NCBI GenBank assembly: GCA_044375955.1
Contig: JBILLS010000002.1
Location: 1-64,000, forward strand
Length of the DNA: 64,000 nt
Source of the DNA: VGCC01 sp044375955
GTDB lineage: Bacteria > Actinomycetota > Actinomycetes > S36-B12
Direction of reading: 5' to 3'
Positions 44,008 through 52,528 of this stretch are shown here, one piece after another. Within the stretch, counting starts at the first letter, position 1; every line of letters starts with the position of its first letter. A program made the position numbers and the translations under genes. The notes beneath the pieces were generated by a model, which worked only from the letters and a program-made list of their open reading frames with translations, made no database searches and had not been told where the DNA came from.

Positions 44008-45074
44008 CCCTGGAGGTCGGACCAGGTGAGGGACTCACCGGTGACCAGGGCCCTCGCTGTTGTGCGACCCACGGCGTCACCAACGTCGTGCGCAGGAATC
44101 GCATCCAGCGGCGCCGGACGCAGCACCTCGAGGTCTTCGCGGCGAAGGACTGCCCCAGCAGGCAGATCGCGTGCCGCGCGTACGCAGCGGCGCTGGAGCA
44201 CCACGGTCTGTGACTCGTTACCTTCGATCTTCTTCACCCCGTCGCCGAGTGCTGCCTCCAGCATGCGCGCGTCGTCCACCATGGCGCGCCAGGTGGTCGG
44301 GTCCATGGAGAAGCCATGGTCGGGTCCAGTACGGCGGGTGTCATCCGTGAAGTGCTTCTCGATCGCACGTGCCCCTAGCGCTATCGCGCCGAGAACGGTC
44401 ACGTGACCGGGGGTGTGATCCGATAGCCCCAGTGTGACATCGGGAAACAGCTCTGCGTATTCGGTCAGCACCTCAAGATTGACGTGGTGGATGTTGTCGA
44501 TCGTCCCCTCGTAGTTCGTGTTGCATTGCATGAGTACCACCGAGACGTTGGCTTCTTGAAGAACATCCATCGCCCGCGTGACGTCCTCGATTGTCGCCGC
44601 ACCTGTCGCAAGAATTATCGGCTTTCCCTTGCTGGCCATGTAGGTCAACTCCTCGATCCAGTTGATGTCCCCGGAGCCAACCTTGTAGGCGTTCACGAAC
44701 GGGTCGATGTGATCCACGGCCTCGAGGTCGTAAGGCGCGGACATGAACTCGATACCGATGTCCTGTGCATGACGGGCAAGCTGGGCAGTCCACTCCCAGG
44801 GCAGGCTTGCGTCCTGGTACACCTCGAAAACCGACTTGCTCCACGTGGCCTGGTGGGACTGCTGGCTCCCCAAAGACCTGAATCCGTAATCGCTGACGAT
44901 ATGCGGCGCGCGGAAGTGCTGGAACTTCGCGCAGTCGGCCCCGGCCTCCTTCGCCAGTGTCATGAGGCTCAAAGCGCGTTGCAGGTCACCATCATGATTC
45001 GCAGCGATATCAGCGATGAAGTACGTGGGCTCACTCGCACCTATGCGTCGGTTGCCAATCGCGAAGGACACCAC
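44004..45074 (-). CDS. NeuB-family nonulosonate synthase (atypical) with SAF domain
   Basis: A 356-residue TIM-barrel synthase plus a C-terminal SAF (antifreeze-like) domain (about 294-353), the NeuB/PseI/LegI architecture. Such enzymes condense phosphoenolpyruvate with a six-carbon amino sugar to a nine-carbon keto acid. Landmarks are I-A-A-N-H-D-G (23-29), C-A-K-F-Q (48-52), K131-V-G-S-G-D, G-L-S-D-H-T-P-G (216-223), I-E-K-H-F-T (238-243) and G-P-D-H (250-253). The usual H-C-x-S-x-Y-P strand reads Q-C-N-T-N-Y-E-G, so the substrate pocket differs from standard sialic, legionaminic or pseudaminic acid synthases. No cytidylyltransferase is adjacent. It is 40 bases from the WecG-type gene upstream. 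Confidence 0.85.
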   Translation of the reverse strand: MVSFAIGNRRIGASEPTYFIADIAANHDGDLQRALSLMTLAKEAGADCAKFQHFRAPHIVSDYGFRSLGSQQSHQATWSKSVFEVYQDASLPWEWTAQLARHAQDIGIEFMSAPYDLEAVDHIDPFVNAYKVGSGDINWIEELTYMASKGKPIILATGAATIEDVTRAMDVLQEANVSVVLMQCNTNYEGTIDNIHHVNLEVLTEYAELFPDVTLGLSDHTPGHVTVLGAIALGARAIEKHFTDDTRRTGPDHGFSMDPTTWRAMVDDARMLEAALGDGVKKIEGNESQTVVLQRRCVRAARDLPAGAVLRREDLEVLRPAPLDAIPAHDVGDAVGRTTARALVTGESLTWSDLQG

Positions 45075-45115
45075 ATCTTTACTCTAGTGCGCGTTCGTGT
45101 GTCGACACGGATCGC

Positions 45116-45886
45116 TCAACGCCGTGACTGAAGTGTGCGCGCAGCTTCGAGGAGAAATACGGAGTTGCCCCAGACGTAGCGATGTCCCAGTCGTCTCGGT
45201 TCTCGCGCGAAGCGATACGCCCATTCCAGGCCACTGCGTTGCATCCATGCGGGGGCCTGGGGAGTGGTTCCCGCAAGGAAGTCGAATGCGGCACCTACTG
45301 CCAGAGCGACCACGGGGACGTTGGCGGCAAGGCGCGCAACCTCGAAGTCCTGCTTCGGGGTGCCGAGACCTACCCACACCATGGTGGCTCCGGATTCGAT
45401 GATGCGCTGGTCGCGGTCGGCCAACTCCTGCGGTGTCGGGTCGCGGAAGGGGGGGCTCTCGCTTCCGACCACCGTCGCGTTCGGGAATCGGGCAGCGAGC
45501 CGGGTTGTGAGTTGCTCCAACACGTCCGGGGATGCACCCAGCAAGAAGTGGCGTGGCTCATTCAGTTGCGAACGCTCAAGCACCATGGTCATGGCGTCCG
45601 GCCCATACACGCGCTCCCAGTCGTGAGCCTGCTCGGGGTAGGCGCGTTTGCCCACCCATGTGATCGGAACCCCGTCGCTGAAGACGTAGTCAGCAGAGTT
45701 GAGCATGCGCGCGTAATCGGGATCGGTGCGGGCGAGGGCGACGTTGTAGGCGTTTGCGAAATGCACTGCGATGCCTGGGTGACCCTCGTAGGCCAACCGA
45801 TTGGGCAGGCCCAGGAGGTGCGTGACCGCACTCCGGAGAGGCATGACTGAGAAGTCCACGGTGCCGATCCGACGACGGGGTATCAC
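45116..45886 (-). CDS. WecG/TagA/CpsF-family glycosyltransferase
   Basis: A 256-residue GT26 enzyme. N-A-Y-N-V-A-L-A (strand 1 region), Y-V-F-S-D-G-V-P-I-T-W (binding loop with the conserved aspartate) and V-W-V-G-L-G-T-P-K-Q-D (nucleotide site) are the family landmarks. Known members add N-acetylmannosamine(-uronate) or glucose to a lipid-linked first sugar, so this enzyme probably adds the second residue of a glycan. GTG 45886 gives a GTGA overlap with the upstream GT2 stop and the expected family length; the longer in-frame start at 46066 is antisense to nothing useful and lacks family similarity. Confidence 0.87.
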   Translation of the reverse strand: MIPRRRIGTVDFSVMPLRSAVTHLLGLPNRLAYEGHPGIAVHFANAYNVALARTDPDYARMLNSADYVFSDGVPITWVGKRAYPEQAHDWERVYGPDAMTMVLERSQLNEPRHFLLGASPDVLEQLTTRLAARFPNATVVGSESPPFRDPTPQELADRDQRIIESGATMVWVGLGTPKQDFEVARLAANVPVVALAVGAAFDFLAGTTPQAPAWMQRSGLEWAYRFAREPRRLGHRYVWGNSVFLLEAARTLQSRR

Positions 45887-46770
45887 GTGTCGGCCCCACT
45901 TCTGTCGCTGGGAGGGCTCGTCGACGTGGTCAGCGATCCGCGAGCGCGGAGGCCGACGTAGACGATCCGGCGGGCGGTGGTGGTGATGTGTCGGCCGAGC
46001 ACCGCTCGGGTCCGGTCCGCGTGGGAGAGCTCCGGCGCGTGCGCGGTGGCGTAACGGTCCTGCCACCGTCGGGTCTGCTGTCCTTGCGCCGACGCGATGC
46101 GGGTGGACCAGGACGTGGCGCTCACTCGGAAAGCCCCGATGGACTCACGGCGCACGGCAACCGGGCCCGATGGTGCCACCTTCTCGTAGGTGCTCAGGTC
46201 CAGCATGAGCGGGTCGGAGTCATCCCAAGGCATCGCTCTTTGAAGCGCGTCTGTGCGGAACAGAACGGCCAGCGGTTCTCCGATGATGTTGGTGCCCTGC
46301 AGGTAGCAGGCGCGCACGAGTTGAGCGCCTTCGATTGTCGCTCCGAGTGATGCGGGGATCCCGGATAGGCCACGTCGGCGATACACGATTCGCGAGTTGG
46401 CGTCGATGATGTCGCGTTGGGCGACAGCCATGACCGCCTGCGAATGCTCGGTGAGGTCGTGCACCTGCATGGTGATCGCATGCGGGTAGAGCACGTCGTC
46501 CTGGCAGATCAGCTTGGTAAATGCCCCGTGGGCTTCCATGGTTGCCGCAGTCCAGTTCTGGGCGGCGCTCGTGCCGGCCGGCATGCGGATGGTGCGAATG
46601 CGCGGATCGTTCAGTGTGGTGAGGAATTCCAGACTGTCGTCTGTGCTACCCCCGTCACTGAAGATGATTTCGAGGTTCGAATAGGTCTGCCCGGTGATGC
46701 TTCGCGCAAGCTCAATCAGGTAGGGCATGCCGTTGAACACCGGCACGACCACGGATACCAGCGGCTGCAT
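45883..46770 (-). CDS. Glycosyltransferase family 2
   Basis: A 295-residue GT-A enzyme. V-S-V-V-V-P-V-F-N-G-M-P-Y-L opens the protein, I-I-F-S-D-G-G-S-T-D-D-S gives the second motif, and I-C-Q-D-D-V-L the DXD-type metal site. ATG 46770 is preferred over an in-frame ATG at 46848, because the core fold begins right after it and because the longer version would overlap the divergent gene starting at 46791. Only 20 bases separate the two starts. The C-terminal 60 residues are basic. It heads the operon GT2-WecG-NeuB-GT4-GT2-SDR. Confidence 0.85.
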   Translation of the reverse strand: MQPLVSVVVPVFNGMPYLIELARSITGQTYSNLEIIFSDGGSTDDSLEFLTTLNDPRIRTIRMPAGTSAAQNWTAATMEAHGAFTKLICQDDVLYPHAITMQVHDLTEHSQAVMAVAQRDIIDANSRIVYRRRGLSGIPASLGATIEGAQLVRACYLQGTNIIGEPLAVLFRTDALQRAMPWDDSDPLMLDLSTYEKVAPSGPVAVRRESIGAFRVSATSWSTRIASAQGQQTRRWQDRYATAHAPELSHADRTRAVLGRHITTTARRIVYVGLRARGSLTTSTSPPSDRSGADT

Positions 46771-46790
46771 GGCGATTAGTATCGCGAACT
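46771..46790. promoter_or_regulatory. Short divergent promoter region with inverted repeat
   Basis: Only 20 bases separate the divergent starts at 46770 and 46791. They contain GCGAT (46772-46776 region) and ATCGC (46781-46785) flanking TAGT, forming an inverted repeat. On the plus strand TAGTAT (46777-46782) lies eight bases before GTG 46791, suiting a leaderless or nearly leaderless start. The minus-strand -10 match (TACTAA) is weaker. Confidence 0.4.
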
Positions 46791-48209
46791 GTGAGCGGCC
46801 CCACCTCGGCGCGTGCTGGGTCGCGTGGTGCGGTCGTGGGAGCGGCACTCGCTGCTGGTCTGATCGCGACCATCCTGATATCGGTGCTAGCGCGGGCGGC
46901 CGGGAGTGATCCCGGTCCTGCTTATCCGCCCCTGGTGTGGTCGGCGGCAGCGGTCCTTCTGGTGGTGGGGCTCCTGGCCCTCTTCGTGCGGCGCATCGAC
47001 ATCCGTCTGGGCGGCGGTTTCCCGTGGTTGATCGGCGTCATCTCCCTGGTCGCGGCTGTGGTGCCGTGGTGGGCCGTGGCCGAGGGGAACCCGATCCTGG
47101 GCGAAGCGATCTACCGAGGGCTTCGGGTTCCGCAGGGCATTGTGCAGTTCTGGGATCTGTCCCTGGTGATGCAGAGTGTCGACTGCGCACGTTTCGGCTT
47201 CGACGTGTATGTCGACAACAACGGGTGCATGCAGGACGCGTCAATCTATGCGCCGGGCACCCTGTGGTTGCAATACGTTCCCGGGTCGGTGTTCTCTCAG
47301 GAGTCGGTCACGGTCCTGGGCGTGATCATGATGGTGATCACATCGCTGGTCCTGGTGTGGTTGGCGCGTCAGTCCTCCGGCATCGGCCAGATCGTGCTCG
47401 GCGTTGCGGCTCTCGGTGCACCGTGGATGTTGCTGCTCGAACGCGGCAACATCGATGCGGTGTTGCTGTGGTCGGCGGCGATCACCGTGATCCTGGTGCG
47501 TCGCTGGAATGCGCTCTGGGCGTGGTCACTGGCCGCCGCCCTGGTGTGGCTGATGGGAACGTGGAAGTACTACCCGTTCGTTATGGGCCTGATGCTCATC
47601 CCGGTACTTCGTCTGCGCCGCGGCTGGATGGTGATCGCCGGATTCCTCGTCGCAAGTGCGGTGTTCGTGATCCTCACATGGGAGAACGTGCTCTTCAGCC
47701 TCGATTCCAACAGCGCGATGATCAACTTGGACGATTACGTAGTGCTGGGCCGCGTACCGGTCGTGGCCCGCATGTGGGGTGGCGATCCCGGTATCTGGCA
47801 GGGCGCCGATCTCCTCGTAGCGGCGCTGGCTGTGGTTGCCCTCGTCTGGGGAATCGGCGTGGGCCTAGCCAGTGGCGTTCGTCGGCCGTGGCTGTCAATG
47901 CTGGCCGTGGCCGGGGCATCTATCTATCTGGTGAGCGTGCTGGTCGCCGGATTCGGCTGGGGCTACAAGGCGGTGTTCCTGCTCCTCACCGTTCCGCTGG
48001 TGTCGCGTCTGGTGTCGTCCCGGATCCGGGTGCTGCTGGCCTCAGGCGTTGCCGTGCTCGCGTTGATCGGTGTGCAGTCCGTGGTGGTGTGGAACACGGT
48101 GCTCGCGACCTCGGCTGGGCTCATCGCTGCCTCGTTCAGTGCAGGTGTCGCGGGTGTCGTGCTGTGGCGCAGCATTCGAGAGGTGAGCCCTTCACGGCCT
48201 CTAGTCTGA
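46791..48209 (+). CDS. Polytopic membrane protein, GT87-like GT-C
   Basis: A 472-residue protein with about 11-12 hydrophobic segments. The motif L-L-E-R-G-N-I-D-A-V-L-L-W, followed some 40 residues later by G-T-W-K-Y-Y-P-F, matches the R-G-N-x-D and 'K.YP' motifs of GT87 (mannosyltransferase-type) GT-C enzymes of actinobacteria. An early external loop (about 105-145) has D-C-A-R-F-G-F-D and carries acidic residues. It would use a polyprenyl-phosphate sugar as donor. It starts at GTG 46791 and is followed after 4 bases by another membrane protein. Confidence 0.72.
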   Translation: MSGPTSARAGSRGAVVGAALAAGLIATILISVLARAAGSDPGPAYPPLVWSAAAVLLVVGLLALFVRRIDIRLGGGFPWLIGVISLVAAVVPWWAVAEGNPILGEAIYRGLRVPQGIVQFWDLSLVMQSVDCARFGFDVYVDNNGCMQDASIYAPGTLWLQYVPGSVFSQESVTVLGVIMMVITSLVLVWLARQSSGIGQIVLGVAALGAPWMLLLERGNIDAVLLWSAAITVILVRRWNALWAWSLAAALVWLMGTWKYYPFVMGLMLIPVLRLRRGWMVIAGFLVASAVFVILTWENVLFSLDSNSAMINLDDYVVLGRVPVVARMWGGDPGIWQGADLLVAALAVVALVWGIGVGLASGVRRPWLSMLAVAGASIYLVSVLVAGFGWGYKAVFLLLTVPLVSRLVSSRIRVLLASGVAVLALIGVQSVVVWNTVLATSAGLIAASFSAGVAGVVLWRSIREVSPSRPLV

Positions 48210-48213
48210 GGGT

Positions 48214-49536
48214 GTGTCCACGACCCTCACACGAGGCTCCTCCGCCACGATCCCGGTTGCGCTGGCTTCTGGCGTCGCTGGGGCACTGATCTCGCTCCTG
48301 AGGCTCTGGTTGGGCAATTCCCAGGCCCTAACCGAGGTGCTGTGGGCCGAGGACGGCCTCTTCCCGCTGTGCATCCACAAGGCGGACTTCCTCACCTGCA
48401 CAACCCAGCCTTTCGCGGGGTACCTGCTCCTCCTCCCTCGGGTAATGGCCTGGCCGGTCTCGGTCCTGCCGCTGGAGCAGTGGGCGCTGGCCACGAACCT
48501 CGCCGCTGCCCTGCTCGCCGGCATCGCCGTGTTCCTCGCATTCGTGTTCGCCCGACGATTCGGCCTCTCGATCTTCACGTCGCTGGTTATCGCGCTGCTT
48601 CCGGTGATCGCACCGATGTCAGGTTTGGAGGCCATCAACGCCATCGGGAGCAGCTACATGCTGCTGCTCTACGTCGCAACTCTCGCCCTGGTATTCGGAC
48701 AGCCGTCCCGCGGGTGGTGGATCGTTGCGGTTGTTCTCATGGTGACCACCGCGCTCACGATCCCATCCGCGGTGGTCCTTGTGCCGCTAGTGCTGGTGCA
48801 GTGGGCACGTGGACGCATCACGCGCGGCTGGTCGCTGGGCTTGCTCACGGCCTTGGTGGTTGGACTCATGGCGCAGGCGTGGGCTGCGGTGAACGCCGTG
48901 ACTCGGCGGCCGATTGCTTTCGGTGCGGACACGCTGAACTCCTGGGCGGATTCCGTCCCCATCTCCCTGCTCACCTACTGGCCGGGGCTCTCCCTCGGCG
49001 AATTCGACTTTTTCACGAATTTCACGCTGACGCCGATGTCGTGGACCGGGTGGCTGATCGTGGCCCTGCTCGTGACCCTGGGTGCTATCCAGGTGATCCG
49101 CGGGTGGAGTGGGGATGATCGGCGCGCGGTGATCGGCATGCTGGTGCTGTCCGGATTGGCGTTCGGCCTGATCCCCTCCGCGATCGGCTTCGCGAACAAT
49201 CGCTACTTCGTGGTCCCAGTGGTGCTCTGGGGCGCTGCCGTACTCATAACGCTCGATCCGGTAATCCGTCGTACGCGTTGGTGGGTTGTGGCGCTCGTCA
49301 GCGCGATAGTTCTCGTGGTCTGGTGGCCCGCAATTCCCGCGAGTTGGTTCAGGTCGACACCTGCTCCCCCGTGGACGCAGGAGGTGGAGCGGGTGAAGGC
49401 GTTCTGCATCAAGGATCCGGCCATCACCGAGCGCCCGCTGTTCACCCCATTCTGGCCACCGAACTGGGGTGACGGGCTCGATGAGCCGACGCATCCGAAC
49501 ATCGCCTGCACCACCGTTTTCCGGTGGATTGGCTGA
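48214..49536 (+). CDS. Polytopic membrane protein
   Basis: A 440-residue protein with around 10-11 hydrophobic segments. After the first helix the external loop reads W-A-E-D-G-L-F-P, an acidic pair in the position of the catalytic site in GT-C proteins. The C-terminal 60 residues are soluble and end with F-R-W-I-G. It belongs to a plus-strand operon with the preceding GT87-like protein and the next GT-B protein, whose GTG lies one base after this stop. The function is not known; membrane glycosyltransferase is the best guess. Confidence 0.65.
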   Translation: MSTTLTRGSSATIPVALASGVAGALISLLRLWLGNSQALTEVLWAEDGLFPLCIHKADFLTCTTQPFAGYLLLLPRVMAWPVSVLPLEQWALATNLAAALLAGIAVFLAFVFARRFGLSIFTSLVIALLPVIAPMSGLEAINAIGSSYMLLLYVATLALVFGQPSRGWWIVAVVLMVTTALTIPSAVVLVPLVLVQWARGRITRGWSLGLLTALVVGLMAQAWAAVNAVTRRPIAFGADTLNSWADSVPISLLTYWPGLSLGEFDFFTNFTLTPMSWTGWLIVALLVTLGAIQVIRGWSGDDRRAVIGMLVLSGLAFGLIPSAIGFANNRYFVVPVVLWGAAVLITLDPVIRRTRWWVVALVSAIVLVVWWPAIPASWFRSTPAPPWTQEVERVKAFCIKDPAITERPLFTPFWPPNWGDGLDEPTHPNIACTTVFRWIG

Positions 49537-49537
49537 C

Positions 49538-50710
49538 GTGACGTCGCTCCGCGCACGGCTCAGCGGTCTGATCCCCGGGGCTGGCGACATCGCGTTCAAC
49601 CGTGATCGATCGGCAGCCGTCCCCGAGTCCCGAGCCCCGCGTCGCGGGTACCGATCGCCAAGGTTCCGGGAAAGGCAACCCCACCTCGTCATCGTGCCCA
49701 TCGAAGGCCCGCAGTTCCACGACTGGCGCCCGGGGACGCGCAACTTCTACTACGAGGCCTACCAATCCGCCGTGGAGGCTCTGGGGCCCGGAGCGGTCAG
49801 CGTCCTCGATGTGGCCCCGGGTGAGGCTGCGCATTCCTGGGTGAAGCGCCTGCGGGACCTGCTCGGGGACACCGACGCAACGCACTTCCTCACCCACATC
49901 GAGCACGACCCGGGCTCGCCGGACTCCTGGACGTGGGATGTCGCGTGGAATGGGATCGCGCCGGAATGGGACGGGGTGGCTCTCGGGGTCATGTTCGACT
50001 CCGCCTTCGACCTCGTCACGATGAAGGCCCGGCGCCTGGCACGCATGTCGACGAACTTCGTCGGTGTCGATATCTGCATGCCGATGGACGGAACGCTCAT
50101 CCGAGGCCGGCGGGAAGTCGGCCCGGTGACGATGCCTGTTTCCCGTCAGTCATTGGCGCTGATCCGTGAGCGCATCGCGGGGGTCACGCCGACACACGAT
50201 GTCTCCTTCATCGGGGCGCTCTATCCCTACCGCGTGGAGCTCATCGAACAGTTGCGCTCTGCGGGGATCGATGTGGCCGTGAACCCCCACCGCACGGACA
50301 CCACCCACGACTTCGTGACCAGTCGGACGAATCAACCCGAGTGGCTGGACTACATGGCGGGCCTGGCCGCGAGTCGGATGAGCGTGAACTTCTCCCGATC
50401 GAGTGCCGGGGGGTTCGAGCAACTCAAGACCCGGGTGATCGAAGCCACCCTCGCGGGCACGTTCCTTCTCACCGACGATCGGGACCGCACCCGCCACTAC
50501 TTCGACGAGAACGTGGAGTTCGGGTCCTTCGCGGGTACGTCGGAACTGCCCGCGGTGATCGAGCGTTGGTTGGACTCATCGTCACGGACAGTGGGTGCCC
50601 GCTCTGCTCAGAAGAAGGCGGAAGCGATCGCGGTCACCGACTTCTGGTCCCGCATCGACGAGGGTCTGCGGATCCGCGAACTGCCGGTCACGGGAGTGTC
50701 GGTCAGGTAA
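49538..50710 (+). CDS. GT-B-like glycosyltransferase (Glyco_trans_1_2-type C-domain)
   Basis: A 390-residue cytoplasmic protein. The C-terminal half has the layout of CgeB/SpaA-like glycosyltransferases: D-V-S-F-I-G-A-L-Y-P-Y-R, a central M-S-V-N-F-S-R-S-S-A-G-G-F and T-R-V-I-E-A-T-L-A-G-T-F-L-L-T-D, where E and the T-L-A-G loop occupy the sugar-nucleotide site. The N-terminal half contacts the acceptor and is not conserved to my eye. GTG 49538 lies one base after the upstream stop. The ORF could extend to 49469, but that overlaps the upstream gene. It converges on the aminotransferase gene with an 8-base overlap. Confidence 0.68.
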   Translation: MTSLRARLSGLIPGAGDIAFNRDRSAAVPESRAPRRGYRSPRFRERQPHLVIVPIEGPQFHDWRPGTRNFYYEAYQSAVEALGPGAVSVLDVAPGEAAHSWVKRLRDLLGDTDATHFLTHIEHDPGSPDSWTWDVAWNGIAPEWDGVALGVMFDSAFDLVTMKARRLARMSTNFVGVDICMPMDGTLIRGRREVGPVTMPVSRQSLALIRERIAGVTPTHDVSFIGALYPYRVELIEQLRSAGIDVAVNPHRTDTTHDFVTSRTNQPEWLDYMAGLAASRMSVNFSRSSAGGFEQLKTRVIEATLAGTFLLTDDRDRTRHYFDENVEFGSFAGTSELPAVIERWLDSSSRTVGARSAQKKAEAIAVTDFWSRIDEGLRIRELPVTGVSVR

Positions 50711-52037
50711 GCCGCCGGAAACCGGCGTGGGCAGGGCCTGCGGGCAGTGCTGCGGTCAATGCGGCGTTATCCATCTGCGCCAACGTGGCGAAGACGGGGG
50801 CGAGTGCATCAAAGTAGCCGTCGAGGATCTCCGGAGTGTGCGCAATGCTCGCATAAAGGTTCACCCCCGCGAGGTATCCCTTCTCGAGCATCTGCTGAGT
50901 GATGTACGTGCGTGCGGCGATGGGATCCAGGTGCTCGATGCTGAACGTGGCCAGGGCGGGTAACCCTCCGGTGCTGATCGTCATCCCGGACTCCTGTGCG
51001 AGTTGCTGCCAGCGTCCCTGCACGCCGCTTCCGATCTCGTGGACCCTGTGCGGGGCATTCTCGGCGCGCATGGCCGCAAGGGCAGCCAGTGCCGCGGTGG
51101 GGCCGATGCGCTCGGTCCAGAAGGTGCTGGAGATGAACGTGGACTGGGCGGCTTGCATCACCTCGGCCCGCCCGATGATCGCCGTGATGGCGTACCCGTT
51201 CCCCAGGGTCTTGCCGAAGGTCGCAATATCCGGTTCTACCCCGTAGTGGAGGTGGAGACCGCCGAGGACTCGACGGAATCCTGAAGTGCACTCGTCGAAG
51301 ACGAGCACCGCACCGTGCTCAGTCGCCAACGCCCGCACACCCTCGAGGAATCCGGGGGCAGGAGGCGTGGAGCGCTGGGGCTCCATGTAGATCACACCGA
51401 TGTCGGGGTGTGTCTTCAGGAGTGTGCGCAACTCTTCGAGGTCGTTGTAGTGGAAGGGGAGAGCGGTTCCTGCGAGAGCGCGTGGGACCCCGTTGGGCTC
51501 GAGCCCGGGAATCAGGTGCCCATTCAGCGAGTCATCCTCGTGCAGGTTCGCTGCGAGGTACCAGTCGTGCCAGCCGTGATACCCGCAGAAGGCCACCTTG
51601 TCGCGTCCCGATGCGGCGCGGGAGATCCGCACGGCAACCGCGCACGCCTCGCCTCCCGAGCGCGCGTACCGCACCATGTCCGCCCACGGATGCAGGTCCA
51701 CGAGCGCTTCGGCCAGATACACCTCTTCAGGTGCATTGAGCGTTGAGAGGTTGCCTTTGTCCACTACCTCGCGCACGGCGGCATCGACTTCGGGATGGGA
51801 GTAGCCGAGGACATTGGTGCCCACCCCCATGAATCCCAGGTCCAGGAACTTGCGCCCATCGAGATCCCAGATAGCGCACCCGCTGGTGCGGTCGAAATAC
51901 GCCGGCCAGCCCTCGGGGAGATACATCTCCGACCGCTTAGAGAGCAGCATGGAGCCGCCGGGGATCAAGCCCTTGGCGCGCTTCCAGAGATCACCGCCTG
52001 TGGACACGGGCTCAGCGTACGGCGAGGCCGTGTCCAC
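50703..52037 (-). CDS. Class III PLP aminotransferase, glutamate-1-semialdehyde aminomutase-like
   Basis: A 444-residue PLP enzyme. S-G-G-E-A (127-131), Y-H-G-W-H-D-W-Y (153-160), the F-D-E-C-T-S-G-F region (247-254, PLP-ring aspartate 248) and F-G-K-T-L-G-N-G-Y with the PLP lysine at 276 are those of the HemL-like class III group. True HemL has a D-E-V-x-T-G-F motif; here it is D-E-C-T-S-G-F, so this is probably not the haem enzyme. Homologues often occur in clusters with NeuB-type synthases, where they are suspected to act on a sugar acid. It starts at GTG 52037 and stands alone between convergent and small secreted-protein genes. Confidence 0.8.
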   Translation of the reverse strand: MDTASPYAEPVSTGGDLWKRAKGLIPGGSMLLSKRSEMYLPEGWPAYFDRTSGCAIWDLDGRKFLDLGFMGVGTNVLGYSHPEVDAAVREVVDKGNLSTLNAPEEVYLAEALVDLHPWADMVRYARSGGEACAVAVRISRAASGRDKVAFCGYHGWHDWYLAANLHEDDSLNGHLIPGLEPNGVPRALAGTALPFHYNDLEELRTLLKTHPDIGVIYMEPQRSTPPAPGFLEGVRALATEHGAVLVFDECTSGFRRVLGGLHLHYGVEPDIATFGKTLGNGYAITAIIGRAEVMQAAQSTFISSTFWTERIGPTAALAALAAMRAENAPHRVHEIGSGVQGRWQQLAQESGMTISTGGLPALATFSIEHLDPIAARTYITQQMLEKGYLAGVNLYASIAHTPEILDGYFDALAPVFATLAQMDNAALTAALPAGPAHAGFRRLT

Positions 52038-52051
52038 CCTCGGTCACAGAG

Positions 52052-52073
52052 ATGCACATTCCGCCCCGTGCAT
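52052..52073. repeat. Short inverted repeat between minus-strand genes
   Basis: ATGCAC (52052-52057) and GTGCAT (52068-52073) form a perfect 6-base stem with a 10-base loop. It lies about 20 bases past the stop of the small secreted-protein gene. There is no T-run, so it is at most a weak terminator or a processing site. Confidence 0.25.
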
Positions 52074-52093
52074 GTGGCACTACGCGGAGTCGC

Positions 52094-52387
52094 CTAGGAC
52101 TGGACGCGATAGTTCGTCAGGGTGTTGTTGAAGACCAGGGTCCGACCACAGACGAACCCACCGCGGCCAGAGTCAGCCCATGCGGCCCACTGACGGGCCC
52201 ACCCACCTGATCCAGCCCCGCCGATGTTCAGCGAGGCTGGGGCGCTGACATCCGCGCACAGTCCGGAAGCGGGCATCGGTAGCTGCTGGATGACGGGGCG
52301 GGTGTGCGCCTGGACCGGAGCAGCGAGGAGCGTGGAGATTGCCGTCCCCAGTGCGGCGACGAGAGCGGCGACTTTCATCGAAACCAT
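52094..52387 (-). CDS. Small secreted protein with two cysteines
   Basis: A 97-residue protein. Residues 1-27 form a clear Sec signal peptide: M-V-S-M-K, a hydrophobic stretch (A-A-L-V-A-A-L-G-T-A), and a cleavage site after A-Q-A. The mature part is about 70 residues, with two cysteines (44 and 80) that could form a disulfide, a Gly/Ser-rich middle and W-A-R-Q-W-A-A-W. AGGAG lies just ahead of ATG 52387. It looks like a stand-alone transcript: the promoter region upstream is 140 bases of AT-rich sequence. I recognise no family. A structural or envelope-associated role is possible but not shown. Confidence 0.7.
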   Translation of the reverse strand: MVSMKVAALVAALGTAISTLLAAPVQAHTRPVIQQLPMPASGLCADVSAPASLNIGGAGSGGWARQWAAWADSGRGGFVCGRTLVFNNTLTNYRVQS

Positions 52388-52528
52388 TTCTTCTCCTTAA
52401 GAGACGCGCTACGTGGCGTGTGTTTTTCATAGTTGAAGATCTAGGTTGCGATTTGCCACTCCTGTGGTGGCCGAGAAATGAACTCGCGTCAAATATTTTC
52501 CACGAGTATGGGGGAAGAAATGTGAACT

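Noticed and set aside
46937..48289. A 450-codon frame in the same direction as the GT87-like gene
   Set aside because: Arg/Gly/His-rich out-of-frame reading of a membrane protein gene; no start signal or motif.
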